Part shown: piece after piece, positions 10,401 to 20,628 of the stretch | How the letters are laid out: every line of letters begins with the position of its first letter | Position numbering within the stretch: position 1 is the stretch's first letter | Source of the DNA: Agrostemma githago | Lineage: Eukaryota > Streptophyta > Magnoliopsida > Caryophyllales > Caryophyllaceae | Length of the DNA stretch: 64,000 bases | Direction: 5' to 3' | NCBI GenBank assembly: GCA_958450325.1 | Contig: OY288243.1 | Location: forward strand, 39,406,878-39,470,877 | Made by a program: the position numbers and the translations under genes | The notes under the pieces: model-generated | The model's database searches: none | What the model was told of the DNA's origin: nothing | The model's input: the letters and a program-made list of their open reading frames with translations, nothing else

Positions 10401-12099
10401 TGCAGATGACCGTGATGTATAGGGCCAGGTTGTGATTGGGCCCAAATGGTGGCAGATCAGCTTCAGAGAAGGTTATGAGTGGGCCTTCTTCTTTGGATTT
10501 GCCCTTAAGGTAGGGCATGATGGTGGCTACCATTTCAGCAAGGGTAGCCTCTGAATCAACCTTGATTTCATCGAGAGCCTTAGTCAGTGCTTCCCGATGA
10601 GCTTGCGAGCTAACCAATAGTTGCCATATGGTTAGATCGGCTCGGACCCTTTTCATTTGTTGGACCAGAGCCGTGTCTGGGCTTGGTTCTTCGAGGGTAG
10701 GCTCCGTCTTGGCGGGTTCAGTGACGGATATAGGAATGGAACGCCCAGCTGCGGCGAGATGATTGGTGGCTAAGGCCTTGGACTTAGCCTGTCGGACCTC
10801 TTCAAGGGTGATGGGGACAGCTTCCCCTTTGGTTAAGTATACATCATCCTCATCGTCGAACCATATCCCGTTGACTTGTGGGATATAAGGAGAGATGAGG
10901 TGAGAACAGTCAATTACCTCACCGGTGAAGATAGCATGAGCGCTGAATGGATTTTCTTTGTTGCTCGGCTTGTCTCCGGGCAACGGGATTTTCCCACTCT
11001 CGATAAGGTCCTGGATCAGGTGTTTTAACCTCCAACATTTTTCAGTATCATGCCCGTTACCCCGGTGATACTGACAATAGGCCTGGGCATTGTAAGTTTT
11101 GGGCCTCTTTTCCACTGGAGGTTCTGCAGTTGGGCCTATCGGTTGGATTAGGCCCTTTGAGGATAGCCTCTGTAAGGCATAAGTATAGGTAGTCCCTATA
11201 TCTGTGAATACCCGATTTGGTGTATTCTTTTTAGAGGAGGTGTCGAGCAGGTTTACCTCGTCGAAGATGCTGCGAGTTGCAGCTGCGGGTGTGGGCTTGA
11301 TTGTAGATGAACCTGCCCCTTGATAGCCTTTGGTAGAGGCCTTAGTCAGGCTCTCTAGTCTCAAGTCATCCTCGATTCTCGTGCCCATTTCAGTAAGGAC
11401 AGCGAAGTTTGGGATGATAGCATACCGGAGATGGACCCGGTAGGATGGGAGTAGATTTTTGACGAAGGCTTCCACTAGGGCCTTCTCGCCGGGCTTGTCG
11501 ACCAGCTTCACACTCTCAGCCCTCCACCTTTGCAGATATTTTGTGAACCCTTCTTTGGGCTCTTGGGCCATTACTTCCAGAGTACGCATTGTAGTCTGGA
11601 TTTCAGTGTTATCGGCGTAGTTCCGAGCAAATTCGGTCGCTACATCATCCCAAGTCTTGTATTTCTTGGGGTCGAGCCTGTAGAACCAGGCCCTATGATG
11701 CTTTTCCAAAGAGGAAGGGAATAGGTGCTTGAACATGGTGGACTTTACTCCTTTGACTGCCATGAAGTCCTTGAAAGCCCGGATATGATGGACCGGATCT
11801 TCGGTACCCTCAAACATAGGAATTCCCATTAAGTTGAGGTTGGCTGGTAGCTCTTCATTCAAAGGTGAATAAATGCGAGCATTTTCAGAGTGGATTGAGT
11901 TGCTTGTTGATAAGTGAACTTGCTCCTCGAGCCTGCGAACAACACTGACCAATTCGGCTATGGGCCCAGTGGAATCAGCTCCTTCAACTGGGACCGTCTT
12001 CTCTACAGTGCTCAGGCGGGTGTCCAAAGTTGCTTGGTTAGCGAGGATGGAGGTCAGTTGAGTCTCGATCTTGGTTAGGGCATTTTTCAAATCGTCCAT
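7339..12099 (-). CDS. Element A Gag-protease-RT-RNase H polyprotein
   Basis: A single frame of 1586 residues starts at an ATG at 12099. In order: coiled N-terminus; Gag capsid-like region (GIPMFEGTEDPVHHIRAF near residue 100); a zinc-knuckle-like CQYHRGNGHDTEKC near 350 that lacks one canonical cysteine, as is common in this lineage; an aspartic protease (LIDDGSAVNVLP near 580); an acidic linker with an SE dipeptide repeat near 920-935; reverse transcriptase with YVDD near 1260; a first RNase H (TETAMGAMLAQ near 1413); and the start of a second, plant-type RNase H (WDIYFDGASNFRGFGVG near 1550). The frame shifts near residue 1573. Gag and most of Pol are uninterrupted, so this copy could still supply Gag and RT. 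Confidence 0.93.
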   Translation of the reverse strand: MDDLKNALTKIETQLTSILANQATLDTRLSTVEKTVPVEGADSTGPIAELVSVVRRLEEQVHLSTSNSIHSENARIYSPLNEELPANLNLMGIPMFEGTEDPVHHIRAFKDFMAVKGVKSTMFKHLFPSSLEKHHRAWFYRLDPKKYKTWDDVATEFARNYADNTEIQTTMRTLEVMAQEPKEGFTKYLQRWRAESVKLVDKPGEKALVEAFVKNLLPSYRVHLRYAIIPNFAVLTEMGTRIEDDLRLESLTKASTKGYQGAGSSTIKPTPAAATRSIFDEVNLLDTSSKKNTPNRVFTDIGTTYTYALQRLSSKGLIQPIGPTAEPPVEKRPKTYNAQAYCQYHRGNGHDTEKCWRLKHLIQDLIESGKIPLPGDKPSNKENPFSAHAIFTGEVIDCSHLISPYIPQVNGIWFDDEDDVYLTKGEAVPITLEEVRQAKSKALATNHLAAAGRSIPISVTEPAKTEPTLEEPSPDTALVQQMKRVRADLTIWQLLVSSQAHREALTKALDEIKVDSEATLAEMVATIMPYLKGKSKEEGPLITFSEADLPPFGPNHNLALYITVICKGKYLPMTLIDDGSAVNVLPLRTAKALGITDADYLPTAQTIQAFDESPKPVAGAVKLKIITGPIEKELEFQVIDVTSSFNLLLGRPWIHAVKAVSSTLHRKVKMPLKDGIITLEATPIAVASCNATGRADPRGFDFVGMIEEEYLFRPYFTTSIDTMLQNLGYLPGITSRPYLPAGKIIEVLNDGESHFGLGYAITPENVVRAGIHKAVDILKGTYISPYSLKLTDYFVTPVFGAIQVGLYRPTVTYPETKKARECNFIPNDIFTIVQAKSKEGENNSEPVLGLLFGEDKVVPAPKNDLVNLILRSDRFDPTKLITEVGANTETRAWRKTIKWTDGQGRVYKLTTGEGDMPDTESESESESESESESRGSGAKVESVTPFPLSTEVSGPVPRPLPIPPLTNDQMAALFELFSKFTINNNNEHRSAYDLSYFQNLLNFKNFMCNDIEKPDEQVPLPQHLVEQLEQRESRDPVIEETESINVGTTLEPQMLKLGLSLDSEERKQFTDLLQEFKDVFAWSYKDMPGIDREIAKHRIPIKDGCKPVKQKLRRMKPEWSLKVKEEVDKQFKAGFIQVSEYPDWVANIVPVPKKDGKVQVCVDFRDLNKASPKDDFPLPHIDILVDNTADHALISFMDGYAGYNQIKMAEEDMGKTTFITPWGTYCYTVMPFGLINAGATYQRTATTLLHDMMHKEVEVYVDDMIVKSKDRSGHISALRKFFTRLRKYNMRLNPQKCSFGVTSGKLLGHIVSQRGIEVDPAKIKAITEMQPPKTEKEIRGFLGKVQYISRFISKLTMVCEPIFKKLKIGERVLWDGKCQAAFDKIKEMLSAPPVLMPPQHGLPLSLYLTTTETAMGAMLAQTVDSEEHAIYYISKKFLEYECKYTMLEKTCLALVWVTKKLRHYMLSHEVHVLSKMDPIKYLFEKPIFNGSMSRWTLMLSEFDLKFVPLKAIKGRVVAEFLADGPISEEGHTDTWAFPDEDIFHTDTEIWDIYFDGASNFRGFGVGILLIHPEGNTLPYPSSWTST
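9300..9350 (-). repeat. In-frame hexanucleotide repeat encoding Ser-Glu dipeptides
   Basis: Eight or so imperfect copies of GACTCT/GACTCC on the plus strand encode an (SE)n run in the acidic linker between protease and RT. Length is a multiple of three, so variation here would not break the frame. Confidence 0.75.
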
Positions 12100-13150
12100 C
12101 TTGCGTTGATGTCGGGTTGTGGCTGGCTGTCTGTAAGAACACCGCGTAATCAGAAACTAGCCCAGAAATCCCGGAGTAGAAAGTACATCCCGAACGAGAC
12201 TAAACGGGAAATGACTCGAGGAAGACACCTAGACGGGTGACTTGTGAAGTGTGGGCCTTCCTTAGGATGCGGCAAGTAGGCCTAGTCCTGTTTGAAGGAA
12301 GGTTCGCGTGGGACATCCCCCAGACTTTTGACTCGATCGTGTTGACGGGCCCTCCTTCGTAAGAGTATGTCCTACTTAGGTGGGCCTTGCCTTAGTCTAA
12401 TAAGGCGGACTGGGATAGGGAAGAAGCTTGTGATGTAAGATCGACAGAGCTTCGACGCTAGAGAAACTTGACAACTTAAAACATGACCCGACACTGCTAC
12501 ATATGGGAAGTCCTAAGAGGAGGGAAGTTTTGAAAATTGATGATTTTTGAAAAAGGACCGAGTGGACTCGGTGAATGGCCCAAATTTCCGAAAAAGAGGA
12601 CGAAAAGCCATTGGGCCACGAGTTTTGAAAGTTCAAGTGTCGATTTGGGCAGCATACCGGCTAGAAAATAGGCTATTTTGAGTAAAATCATAAGTCCTAA
12701 ATTCGGTATGTCCCGGGTTTTGAAAATTGAATATCTTGAAAAGGAGGATGTAATTTTGAAAAGTTGATATTTTTGAAAATGACTCGGAAACCAAGTAGCA
12801 CGTAGTCACACAAGCATTATAACGACGCCATGTATGCTCTACACAAAGTCTCGGTCGGTCTGAAAGGGTCTATACCAGTGTACATAGTCTAGACGTTGAT
12901 CGGGACGGACTCTCTAAGTCGAGTTGATCTTAGAACATGCCGCGAAACCCACTCGAATCGACTATGGACACCTTTTGACATATCCATATTGGAATACATC
13001 AATGGTATAGTGGGACGTCGGTCACCAGTACCGGCCCGGGAAAATATGGGTTATGCATGAACCGTAAAACTAACACGCGCATTGTATTTGTCAAACGATT
13101 TCTATTCGAGTCTCACCCTGAGGATGCCGATGGTAAGTCACGCATCAGTT
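12100..13150 (-). other. Leader (5' untranslated region) of element A
   Basis: Between the primer binding site and the gag ATG there is about 1 kb without a convincing gene. It holds several TTTGAAAATTGA-like runs (12530-12770). The leader of element E (44332-45488) shares motifs with it in the opposite orientation, confirming one family. It may hold packaging or dimerisation signals, which cannot be identified by eye. Confidence 0.6.
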
Positions 13151-13152
13151 AA

Positions 13153-13170
13153 TCCCCAGCGGAGTCGCCA
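13153..13170 (-). other. Primer binding site of element A
   Basis: On the minus strand TGGCGACTCCGCTGGGGA begins three bases after the 5' LTR. Element E has the same site with one change (TGGCAACTCCGCTGGGGA). The sequence fits the 3' end of a plant tRNA-Arg, the primer reported for Tat-lineage elements. The exact tRNA is from memory of the lineage, not a search. Confidence 0.75.
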
Positions 13171-13972
13171 AATTGTGGACATGACATAGGTCCACCCGAC
13201 GCGGCCACGCGCGGGTTTGGGTAGGCGAATGAATCTCCATATGAAACGGATCGAATTGAAATTTAGGTCGAAGTGGAGTCGCCACCGAATTTTGTGGTTA
13301 TTCGGAACCATTCGAGCCCACTCTATGTCGTAGTGGTCCGTATACAAAATACGGCCCATTTCCGATGTCAGAGTTTATTGGGCTCGTCCCTTTGCATTTG
13401 ATACCAATACCGACGTTATCGGATATTGTGTATTGAATGACTCTCGTGCGCCAACGGTTTCGGGCATCCGGAAACCGAGGTTCTGAGTAAGGGGTGAGGG
13501 TACGTGTTGGGAAGCCCACAAAGGACACCCAACCCCGCCCGCACATTAGCGGCCTCTACTAAGAATTCGAATGACTTACAATACGCGCGCTAGTTAAACG
13601 GGAAAATGATATGCAAAGAGTATTTCCCCTAAACACGTGAATGGAATTGAAAGGGTTTCTAAGTCAATTTAATGCAACTAAAATTAACGTCAAAGTTGTA
13701 TTTTAGCATGCGGGTTCATTTAGTATAATAAACGAACGAGAATTAAATCGACAAAAGAAACAACAAACGCGTTAGTAACGATATAATAATATAACGGATA
13801 ATAACGGTTTGTGCAAAATATGAGATGAGATGATATAAATATGACGATACATGGTTTGAAAAGATAGTATACATGTGATTGATTAAGAACATGTTGACCT
13901 AAGCCGTAAAATACTATCGAGTTTGAAAAAATAGAATAATGTACGACTCGTGTTTGTAGTCGTTATGAGGCT

Positions 13973-14191
13973 ACTCGATCGAGTGGTCGATGGACTCGAT
14001 CGAGTAATCCTGTAAAAATGGTTCTGTTTCGCGTTACTGACCGTACTCGACCGAGTTATTGGCCAACTCGGTAGAGTGCCTGGCCACTCGATCGAGTCAC
14101 TGTGAGACTCGACCGAGTGGTGGTCGTGACATGCGTTCTGACTTGATTTTGAGGTGCCACTCGACCGAGTGGATCAGGCACTCGGTCGAGT
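13973..14191. repeat. Eight phased palindromes, U5 side of the 5' LTR of element A
   Basis: This is the counterpart of 1126-1344, with identical spacing because the LTR pair has no net length difference. In this copy the array would be transcribed as part of the leader RNA. Confidence 0.88.
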
Positions 14192-15084
14192 GCCCTCTGT
14201 GCGATTAAAAAATCGTGTATGAAATAGTGTTGGTTTTGAAATCGTTTTAAAATCGCTTTAAATTGATCGTCGAGATATGATTAAATCTTCTCCGCATTAA
14301 TAATGTCATAATTCTAACGAATTGTTTTGACAATTATTTTAGCATCAACAAAAATTGCGCCTTAAATTGATTTAATGTGATTTAGAAAAGTCGATGCTTT
14401 AATTAAATAAATAATAAAAAACTTGATTCCCTCGACTTCTCCGACATCGAATAAATCCCTAGGGATTGTGATGTCGGATCCGTGTCAACGGGTTTCGACC
14501 CTTATTAAAATACGATGTTTGCTTTTTGAGAAATCGATGTGAATATGCGAATGACAATAGTGATACAAACGATATGAAAATTATTGTTGAAGTTAACCTA
14601 TCTCAATAATCAAGTAACCGGGATATCGGAACGAGCGACCGTCAACGCTGTGTGCAGTACACTTGTATGTTCGTGTTTCCTCATTCCGATATCACTTATA
14701 CTCGACACAAATTGATAGGTATTTTAATGTTTTGATACTAGTATTATATTATCGATATTAATGATGCGACAATAACGAAATAAATAGAAAACGACCCATA
14801 TGAAGATGACGACACGACGCGTGAAGGAGGAAGAGAAGAAAAGGGGTTTTGACACCCTCAACCTACATGTTCTTGTCTCGGCGCGGACTCGTAACCGTGG
14901 CTATAACACAAGAGTCTTCGAGGTTTATGGAGGTTAAGTTATGGTGGCTCGGGTTTGATGAACCCTAAAGCTAGTTTAGGGTTTGCTCGGGTGTTGCTTA
15001 GGGTTTGTAAAAGTATGAGCTAGGGTTGAATTTGAGGTGCCAAAAGTTCTGAAAAAGGGTGTCTTGAAGTGTGTGCAAAGGGTT

Positions 15085-15093
15085 GCTTATATA
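15085..15093 (-). promoter_or_regulatory. TATA box of element A (5' LTR)
   Basis: The minus strand reads CTATATAAGC. It is followed in transcription direction by a CA- and CT-rich stretch and preceded by four palindromes at 15122-15225. This is the most likely promoter of the gag-pol transcript. Confidence 0.6.
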
Positions 15094-15121
15094 GGAAAAG
15101 CTAGGGTTCCGGTTTAGGGTT

Positions 15122-15225
15122 ACTCGACCGAGTAGGCAGCTGACTCAGTCGAGTAGGCTTGTGCGTCAGCCGTCGGGCTTGCAAGAGGGCCCACTCGATC
15201 GAGTGGGTGGGGCACTCGATCGAGT
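15122..15225. repeat. Two palindrome pairs in U3 of the 5' LTR of element A
   Basis: Palindromes start at 15122, 15143, 15193 and 15214 (steps 21, 50, 21). One carries a substitution relative to the 3' LTR copy (ACTCAGTCGAGT at 15143). Confidence 0.88.
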
Positions 15226-15613
15226 GGCCCAGCTGGGTCACGCGGGTCACTTGCTTTGGACCGTGACCGAGGATATTTGATGGGTTTGTGTTTGAATTGG
15301 GCTTTTGATGTTTGAGGGGTTGTTTGGTATGTCTCGGAAACGACTTTGACCGGGATTGACCCAATCGTGACAAGTCGGTTTTAATTCCGGTGTCGGTTTC
15401 GGCCCAAATTAGCCTTGTTTGATTGGAAACGGCCCACTGGACCTGGATTTGAGGTTGATTTTGTGAGATTTGTACTCTGTAAGTGCGTTAGCCAGCGATT
15501 AATGGATTTGAGCCCGTATCCGAGCGCATAGAAGCACGTTAGCGTCCGATCATCATCGGGTGTTTTTTGGAAACTGCCATAGACACCTGGCAGTCAAAAT
15601 GCGGGTGTCTACA

Positions 15614-15970
15614 CAGTGAAACAAACTAAAAATATTATTTTGTCGTAAATTTAAATTTTGGCCATGTTTGATGTTAAATAAAAATAATTAGTTGACTCGA
15701 GAAATCAAATGGGTCAATCTCGAGTTTAAAACAAATGTTTGTAAAGAAATGAAGTCCCTGAAGAGTCAATGAATAATTTTCAATGAAAAAGAACTAAATT
15801 AATTTCTCGAAAATAAAATATGATTATTCAACAAAAGTTTAATAAAATGATTTCTCATGAAAATAACAATTATTTGACGAAATATTTGATAAAAATGATT
15901 TTCGAGGAAAAACCGTAATCATAATTAAAATACAAACAGAATTTTAATTTATAAAATCAGGGGTGTTACA
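15614..15970 (-). repeat. 3' LTR of element B, inner fragment
   Basis: Direct repeat of 20127-20484, ending ...GGGTGTTACA. It starts exactly where element A ends; the first five bases cagtg are also found at 20127 in the uninterrupted copy, consistent with a target duplication. Confidence 0.88.
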
Positions 15971-15985
15971 ATCTTCCCCACTAAA
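15971..15985 (-). other. Polypurine tract of element B
   Basis: On the minus strand the sequence TTAGTGGGGAAGAT lies directly before the 3' LTR start TGTAACACC. Position and purine content fit a polypurine tract. Confidence 0.7.
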
Positions 15986-16068
15986 AAAAAAGTTTCGTCA
16001 AATTCAAAAAAAAAATTTAAAATAAAATAAAATTTAATCAGTCAAATATTTTTACAAAACGGGGTGTT

Positions 16069-16269
16069 TTGGTGAAAAGGTTAACTTATAAATTCGAAAC
16101 AAAAGTTTCCAAACTTGATAGAGAGATCAAAAGGATTGGATGCGATGGAGTAGAAGAATTGAAGAAAAAGAGATTAAGGAGTTTTGAAGCTAAGCTCGAA
16201 GAGATAATGGAGATGGATGCGCCCACATTTAGGAAAGAAGGCACGAAAAGAAAGAAAGTAGATGGTTGA
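16069..16269 (+). other. Open, charged frame of unknown origin between gag and polypurine tract of B
   Basis: The plus strand holds a 66-codon frame without an ATG at its start; the first codon is TTG. It encodes a lysine/glutamate-rich, coiled-coil-like sequence (KFETKVSKLDREIKR, ELKKKRLRSFEAKLEEIM). It fills the place where pol should be. It is not recognised. It could be a captured exon fragment or an accident of AG-rich sequence. Confidence 0.25.
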
Positions 16270-17295
16270 AAGCATACCGGTGACAATCTCAGGGTGAGCC
16301 TCAGCATCGGCTCTGCTCATCATAAAAATACGTTCTTTGCGAACAGTTTTAGCAACAGCACCGGCGACGGTGGCATTGTTGGTAGTAGCCTTCTTGGGAC
16401 AGTTGTTGGCACGATGTCCTGGCTCTCCACAAGAGTAACAAATTATAGGAGTCCCGTCACAGTTCTTGCCAGGGTGGAAATCCTTCTTGCATTTGAAACA
16501 AAGATTATCCTTCTTGTCTGTGAACCGGGATGAGGAGTTGGATTTCTTGTGGTCTTCAGAAGAGTGGAATTTCTTCGACGAAGAAGAGTTGTTGCTAGAA
16601 GATTGTAATTGTCTCTTATAGCCAGCAGCAGGGGTCTCCAATTTCTTGACTTCCTTCAGAGAGGACTCAGTGAACAACGCGGCATTGTAGATATCTTTTA
16701 CAGTTTCCAAATCTCTAGGAATATTGTGAGCAATATCTGCTCTAAGTCCTCCTCTGAAATAAAAGGCTCGATTGTCCTCAGTTTGTAGCAGGCCTTCAGC
16801 ATAATGCGCCAGGAAATGGAATTGTTGCGAGTACTCAGCCACAGTCATGCTGGCTCCTTGGACGAGATTGCTGAACTCCCTCAGTCTTTGTTGCTTTAGC
16901 TCCTTGGGATAGAACCTACGCTCTAACAGGGTCTTGAATTGAGCCCATCCGAAACCCGGAGTCTGTAAGGTAGTTGGGCCAACTAGGGTCCACCAACGAT
17001 CGGCTTCATCAGACAAGTAAAGCACGGCCAAGCCTTCCTTCTGGTCCTCGGGAGCAGAATAAATTCTGAATTGCCTCTCCATTAGTCGGAACCAACGATT
17101 CATGACTTCAGGGTCTACAGCGCCGTCATAAAATTCTAACTTGCTCTTGGCCATCCCTTCAGCTGCATGCGAGAAGCTAAAGGGTCGCTGGTTGTTTGCG
17201 TTCATGTTGGTTAACTCCTGGAGTGTTTGCACCATCGCATTCATGTTGTTGACGAACGCAGCATTGATGTCATTCTGGGTCGTTCGGCCGTTCAT
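16174..17295 (-). pseudogene. Element B Gag, truncated at the start of protease
   Basis: The frame is best started at the ATG at 17295 (MNGRTTQND), since the upstream in-frame ATG precedes atypical sequence. It shows a retrotransposon Gag domain (ADRWWTLVGP, ERRFYPKEL, EYSQQFHFLA) and a CCHC zinc knuckle CYSCGEPGHRANNC, preceded by a degenerate one (CFKCKKDFHPGKNC). Normal Gag continues into the protease after VTGM; here it runs into unrelated residues from about 16275, marking the deletion junction. Type: chromovirus (Tekay/Del-like) by Gag. Confidence 0.82.
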
Positions 17296-17478
17296 CTTCC
17301 ACCACAAGAGAAAACACATAATCAATGTTAATCATTGAGTTCAGGCACATAAAACCTTAACAAGCAAGTCCTTATTTAGTTTCTACCCATCTCTCACTAA
17401 TCTTTTATTTATTGTACTGTTTAAATCATTTACGGGTATTTTTCTTAAAATCAGGTGTGAGCGTCGGGAGCAACGATC

Positions 17479-17489
17479 CTCTGATACCA
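17479..17489 (-). other. Primer binding site of element B
   Basis: The minus strand reads TGGTATCAGAG two bases after the LTR, complementary to the 3' end of initiator tRNA-Met. The match breaks after eleven bases. Confidence 0.8.
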
Positions 17490-17491
17490 AC

Positions 17492-20484
17492 TGTAATCCC
17501 CTATAAATTCTAGCATAATACAGTGGCGGAAACACTGTAGATTTGGGATTAAAACACACTGATGTTTTATATTTTACAAAAAGAACGGTCAGTCAATACA
17601 AATGCCACTTTTCACAAAAGGGCTAAAAATAAAAATTCTCCAAATGGGTTTAACAATCCAAAAAATAACATAAATGAAGTAGAGTAGGATCCATGTTACT
17701 CGCTAGCTCACACCCAAAATCCTGCAGCAAAATACCTGTCATGTTATAAACATAACAACCACAATTCAGTGGGGAGTAACGACGACGTTCTCCTAGCCAT
17801 ATTACATGACATTAAAGCATAATTACTATTATATCAAAATAATTCAAAATAGAAAACTTTTAAAACGATATAGTAAAATAATTCAAAACGATTTTCAACC
17901 TGTAAGTCAATATCAACCAATAATAATAACGGCGTTATGGATATTAATCAGTGCAACAGAATAGACTTTCACTAGGAGAATACTAAAAAAACTAGCTTCG
18001 AGAACTTAGTTCAAACAAATCAAACCTCGATCTCTAACTAGGCTACTCAACCATAATAGGACGGCGACTTATCAATGCAAGGTCGTAGCTTAAGTAAATA
18101 TGCACACTACCCCTCCTGGAACATCAATTGTGCCCAGCTCAACCCGACGGCGTCTTACATGCGAGTTACGAGTTTAAGGTCAAAATGAACATACACTCCT
18201 GGACAAGAACATGCCCAGTTCAACAACCAATGCATCCCGCTCGGATACACTAGCCTTATAACTGATGGCAAAACGTATACTCTAGACTGTATTACTCTAC
18301 CCGTACACTTCTCTTATTCCATAACTCCAAAACAAAGCCATTATCGAAATTTAATAGGATTATAGTTCGTTCTTAAAAGAGAAAACTTTATAAAAATAAT
18401 AACTCTTCAAAAGTAGGTACTATTATAAATAGAAATAGATTAAAATAAGAATTATATAAAATAGTTAATATTAGGGCTCGAGACGTAAACATTATATTTA
18501 TTATATATATGTTTAGTTCATGATTAAAAGTCAACTAAAAATCAAAATCACAATTATTTATAAAAAAATTGAAGTTTAAGTGATTAAAAGTACTTAAATA
18601 ACAAATTGACAGATTTTCCAGAACTGCACTGTCTTACTATAAAATTCGTAATTAAATCATTAAAAATCAAAACAACGTAAGATCAGTGGGGTTGAAAACT
18701 TTAGAAATTCATTTAAAACTTTTATTTCTAGAGAAAATCCAAATTCCAAATAAAATATGGGTTTTTTTTATTCGCATGTTTACAAACTGTCAGAATTAGA
18801 TACCTGATCGTATTTCTTTAATAAAACACGTTTAAAAATTGATTTTAAATAAAATCCAATTGGAAACATTAACTAGACTATTTATAGTTTATGTACATAA
18901 ATTATCAAGATTAAATAAAAAGTTTAACGTGTGTTTCAATTTAAATCTTATCACAACTGACAGAATCGCGGATTAGTTTGACACCTGTTCATAAACAATT
19001 TATTTTGACCAAACCACTTGGAATCATTTTACGAAATTAAACAGACATAAATTTGACTTAAAATAAATATTAGTCTCTTTTCAAAATCTTTGGAAATAAA
19101 AATAGAGTATTAATTCATACAAAAACACTAACAGTTTGTGAAACATGCTGTAACTTTGTTAAAAATAATAAAACTTTCAATTTGACAATTCATATTAAAA
19201 ATCACGAAAATTATGAAATAAATTATTATTTGTATGTTTTAGCCTCGGCCTATAATACTTTTTAATAATTAAAAGAATGATTTATTCTCAAATCTCGAAA
19301 CATGTGAATACTTACGATTTTAAAGTTTTTGTTATTAAAAACGAGAGATAAATATATTGTCTAACAAAAATCTAGTTTCTATACATGCAACTACAACAAT
19401 AATATCACATAATACCGAGTAACGTGTCAACGTTACCTTAATCGAGATCCGAATCAATAATATACTCGTCTTCGTCGGGGTTGCCGTGAAATCTTACAAA
19501 ACAATATAAATATGGTATGGAACCTATATTAGCATAGGAACTCATCTCAAGATAGAGTAGGGAATAGAAGAAACGATTCGGAAATTCGGATTACCCGAAT
19601 TAGGGAGGGAAAGGAACGATTAGAAGTAAGGACGGAACGAGCAAACAAGAATCGATGAAGAGCAAAGGCAGAGAAAATAGAAGCAGTAAAGTACGACGAG
19701 AGGAATAGAGACACAGGCCGGTTATGTTGTTTGAATTTCAGGGAGTAAGATGCAAGGTAATTGGCTAGAGAAGGGAGCAGCCTGCTTGTCAGCTTCAAGT
19801 TGTACGTACAAAGTGATGTATTCAAAGTGCAGCTTGCTCGTGTGCTTGAACATAAGAGAGTTTACGTATAAGTAGCACAACGAGGGAAGAATGGAATTAG
19901 TTCGGATCAAATTCTGGAACAATAGAGTTGGATTGGGAGTCGAAAGCTAATAGACAAATAAGGAGAGTTTGTATTCTTTTAGAAGACGGACAAGAAATAT
20001 CAATTCTTGAAATTCATAAAATGGATTAAATAAATCTTAAAAGTCGAGCGTAAAAGATTATAAGATAGAATGTGGGTTCAATGAGAGATCGGGTCAAAAT
20101 CGCATTAGAAAAGAACTAGGCCCAAACAGTGAAACAAGCGAAAAATATTATTTTGTCGTAAATTTAAATTTCGGCCATGTTTGATGTTATATAAATATAA
20201 TTAGTTGACTCGAGAAATCAAATGGGTCAATCTCGAGTTTAAAACAAATGTTTGTAAAGAAATGAAGTCCCACGAAGAGTCAATGAATAATTTTCAATGA
20301 AAACGAATTAAATTAATTTCTCGAAAATAAAATATGATTATTCAACAAAAGTTTAATAAAATGATTTCTCATGAAAATAAAAATTATTTGACGAAAAGTT
20401 TGATAAAAATGATTTTCGAGGAAAAACCGTAATCATAATTAAAATACAAACAGAATTTTAATTTATAAAATCAGGGGTGTTACA
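17492..20484 (-). repeat. 5' LTR of element B, 2993 bp
   Basis: It begins TGTAATCCCC and ends GGGTGTTACA, with terminal inverted bases TGTAA/TTACA. The interior is AT-rich, with no convincing gene. Candidate target duplication after 20484 is ttagt. Confidence 0.88.
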
Positions 20485-20512
20485 TTAGTAGTTTATAAAT
20501 TGTTATTGTTGA

Positions 20513-20628
20513 TACTCCCTTCATATGGTTGAATTAGCCCCTTTGGGGTTAGGCACAAAATTTAAGAAAATATGAAAAGGTAAGGGGATAATGTTGATAT
20601 GGGCCAACTCAAAAAGATGGAGGGAGTA
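20513..20628. mobile_element. Stowaway-type MITE
   Basis: A 116 bp segment begins TACTCCCTTCA and ends GGAGGGAGTA, imperfect inverted repeats of the Stowaway TACTCCCTCC type, flanked by TA. No coding potential. Confidence 0.65.

Larger units (their letters stand above)
571..15613 (-). mobile_element. Element A: Retand-like Tat-lineage Ty3/gypsy retrotransposon
   Basis: The element is bounded by two direct copies of a long LTR that stay collinear at a constant offset of 12847 bp and differ at roughly a dozen positions by eye. In minus-strand order it has the 5' LTR (right), a primer binding site, a 1 kb leader, gag-protease-RT-RNase H, a second RNase H, integrase, an antisense gene, the polypurine tract and the 3' LTR (left). 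LTRs over 2 kb, two RNase H domains and an antisense ORF between integrase and the 3' LTR are known traits of the Tat lineage (Ogre, Retand). It sits in the 3' LTR of element B; cagtg after 15613 matches the B sequence and would be the target duplication. The outermost 244 bp of the 3' LTR lie beyond the copia insertion. Confidence 0.9.
13174..15613 (-). repeat. 5' LTR of element A, full length 2440 bp
   Basis: The LTR begins TGTGGACATGAC and ends ...GTGTCTACA on the plus strand, with terminal inverted bases TGTGGACA/TGTCTACA. A primer binding site lies at its inner end and element B LTR sequence at its outer end. The minus-strand TATA box lies near 15085-15093, so U3 is the right 520 bp and R-U5 the remaining 1.9 kb. 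Confidence 0.93.
15614..20484 (-). mobile_element. Element B: gag-only Ty3/gypsy element hosting element A
   Basis: The right LTR is complete (17492-20484). The left LTR is represented by its inner 357 bp (15614-15970); the rest must lie on the far side of element A. Between them are only about 1.5 kb: a polypurine tract, a gag frame and a primer binding site. Protease, RT, RNase H and integrase are absent, so this is a deletion derivative or a non-autonomous family. The two LTR copies differ by a few percent over the shared 357 bp, more than the LTRs of element A, as expected for the older host of the nest. Confidence 0.85.

Noticed and set aside
15101..15373. Minus-strand 90-codon frame also present at 2254-2526
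   Set aside because: It is LTR sequence translated through the palindromes; it is duplicated only because LTRs are duplicated and has no domain.
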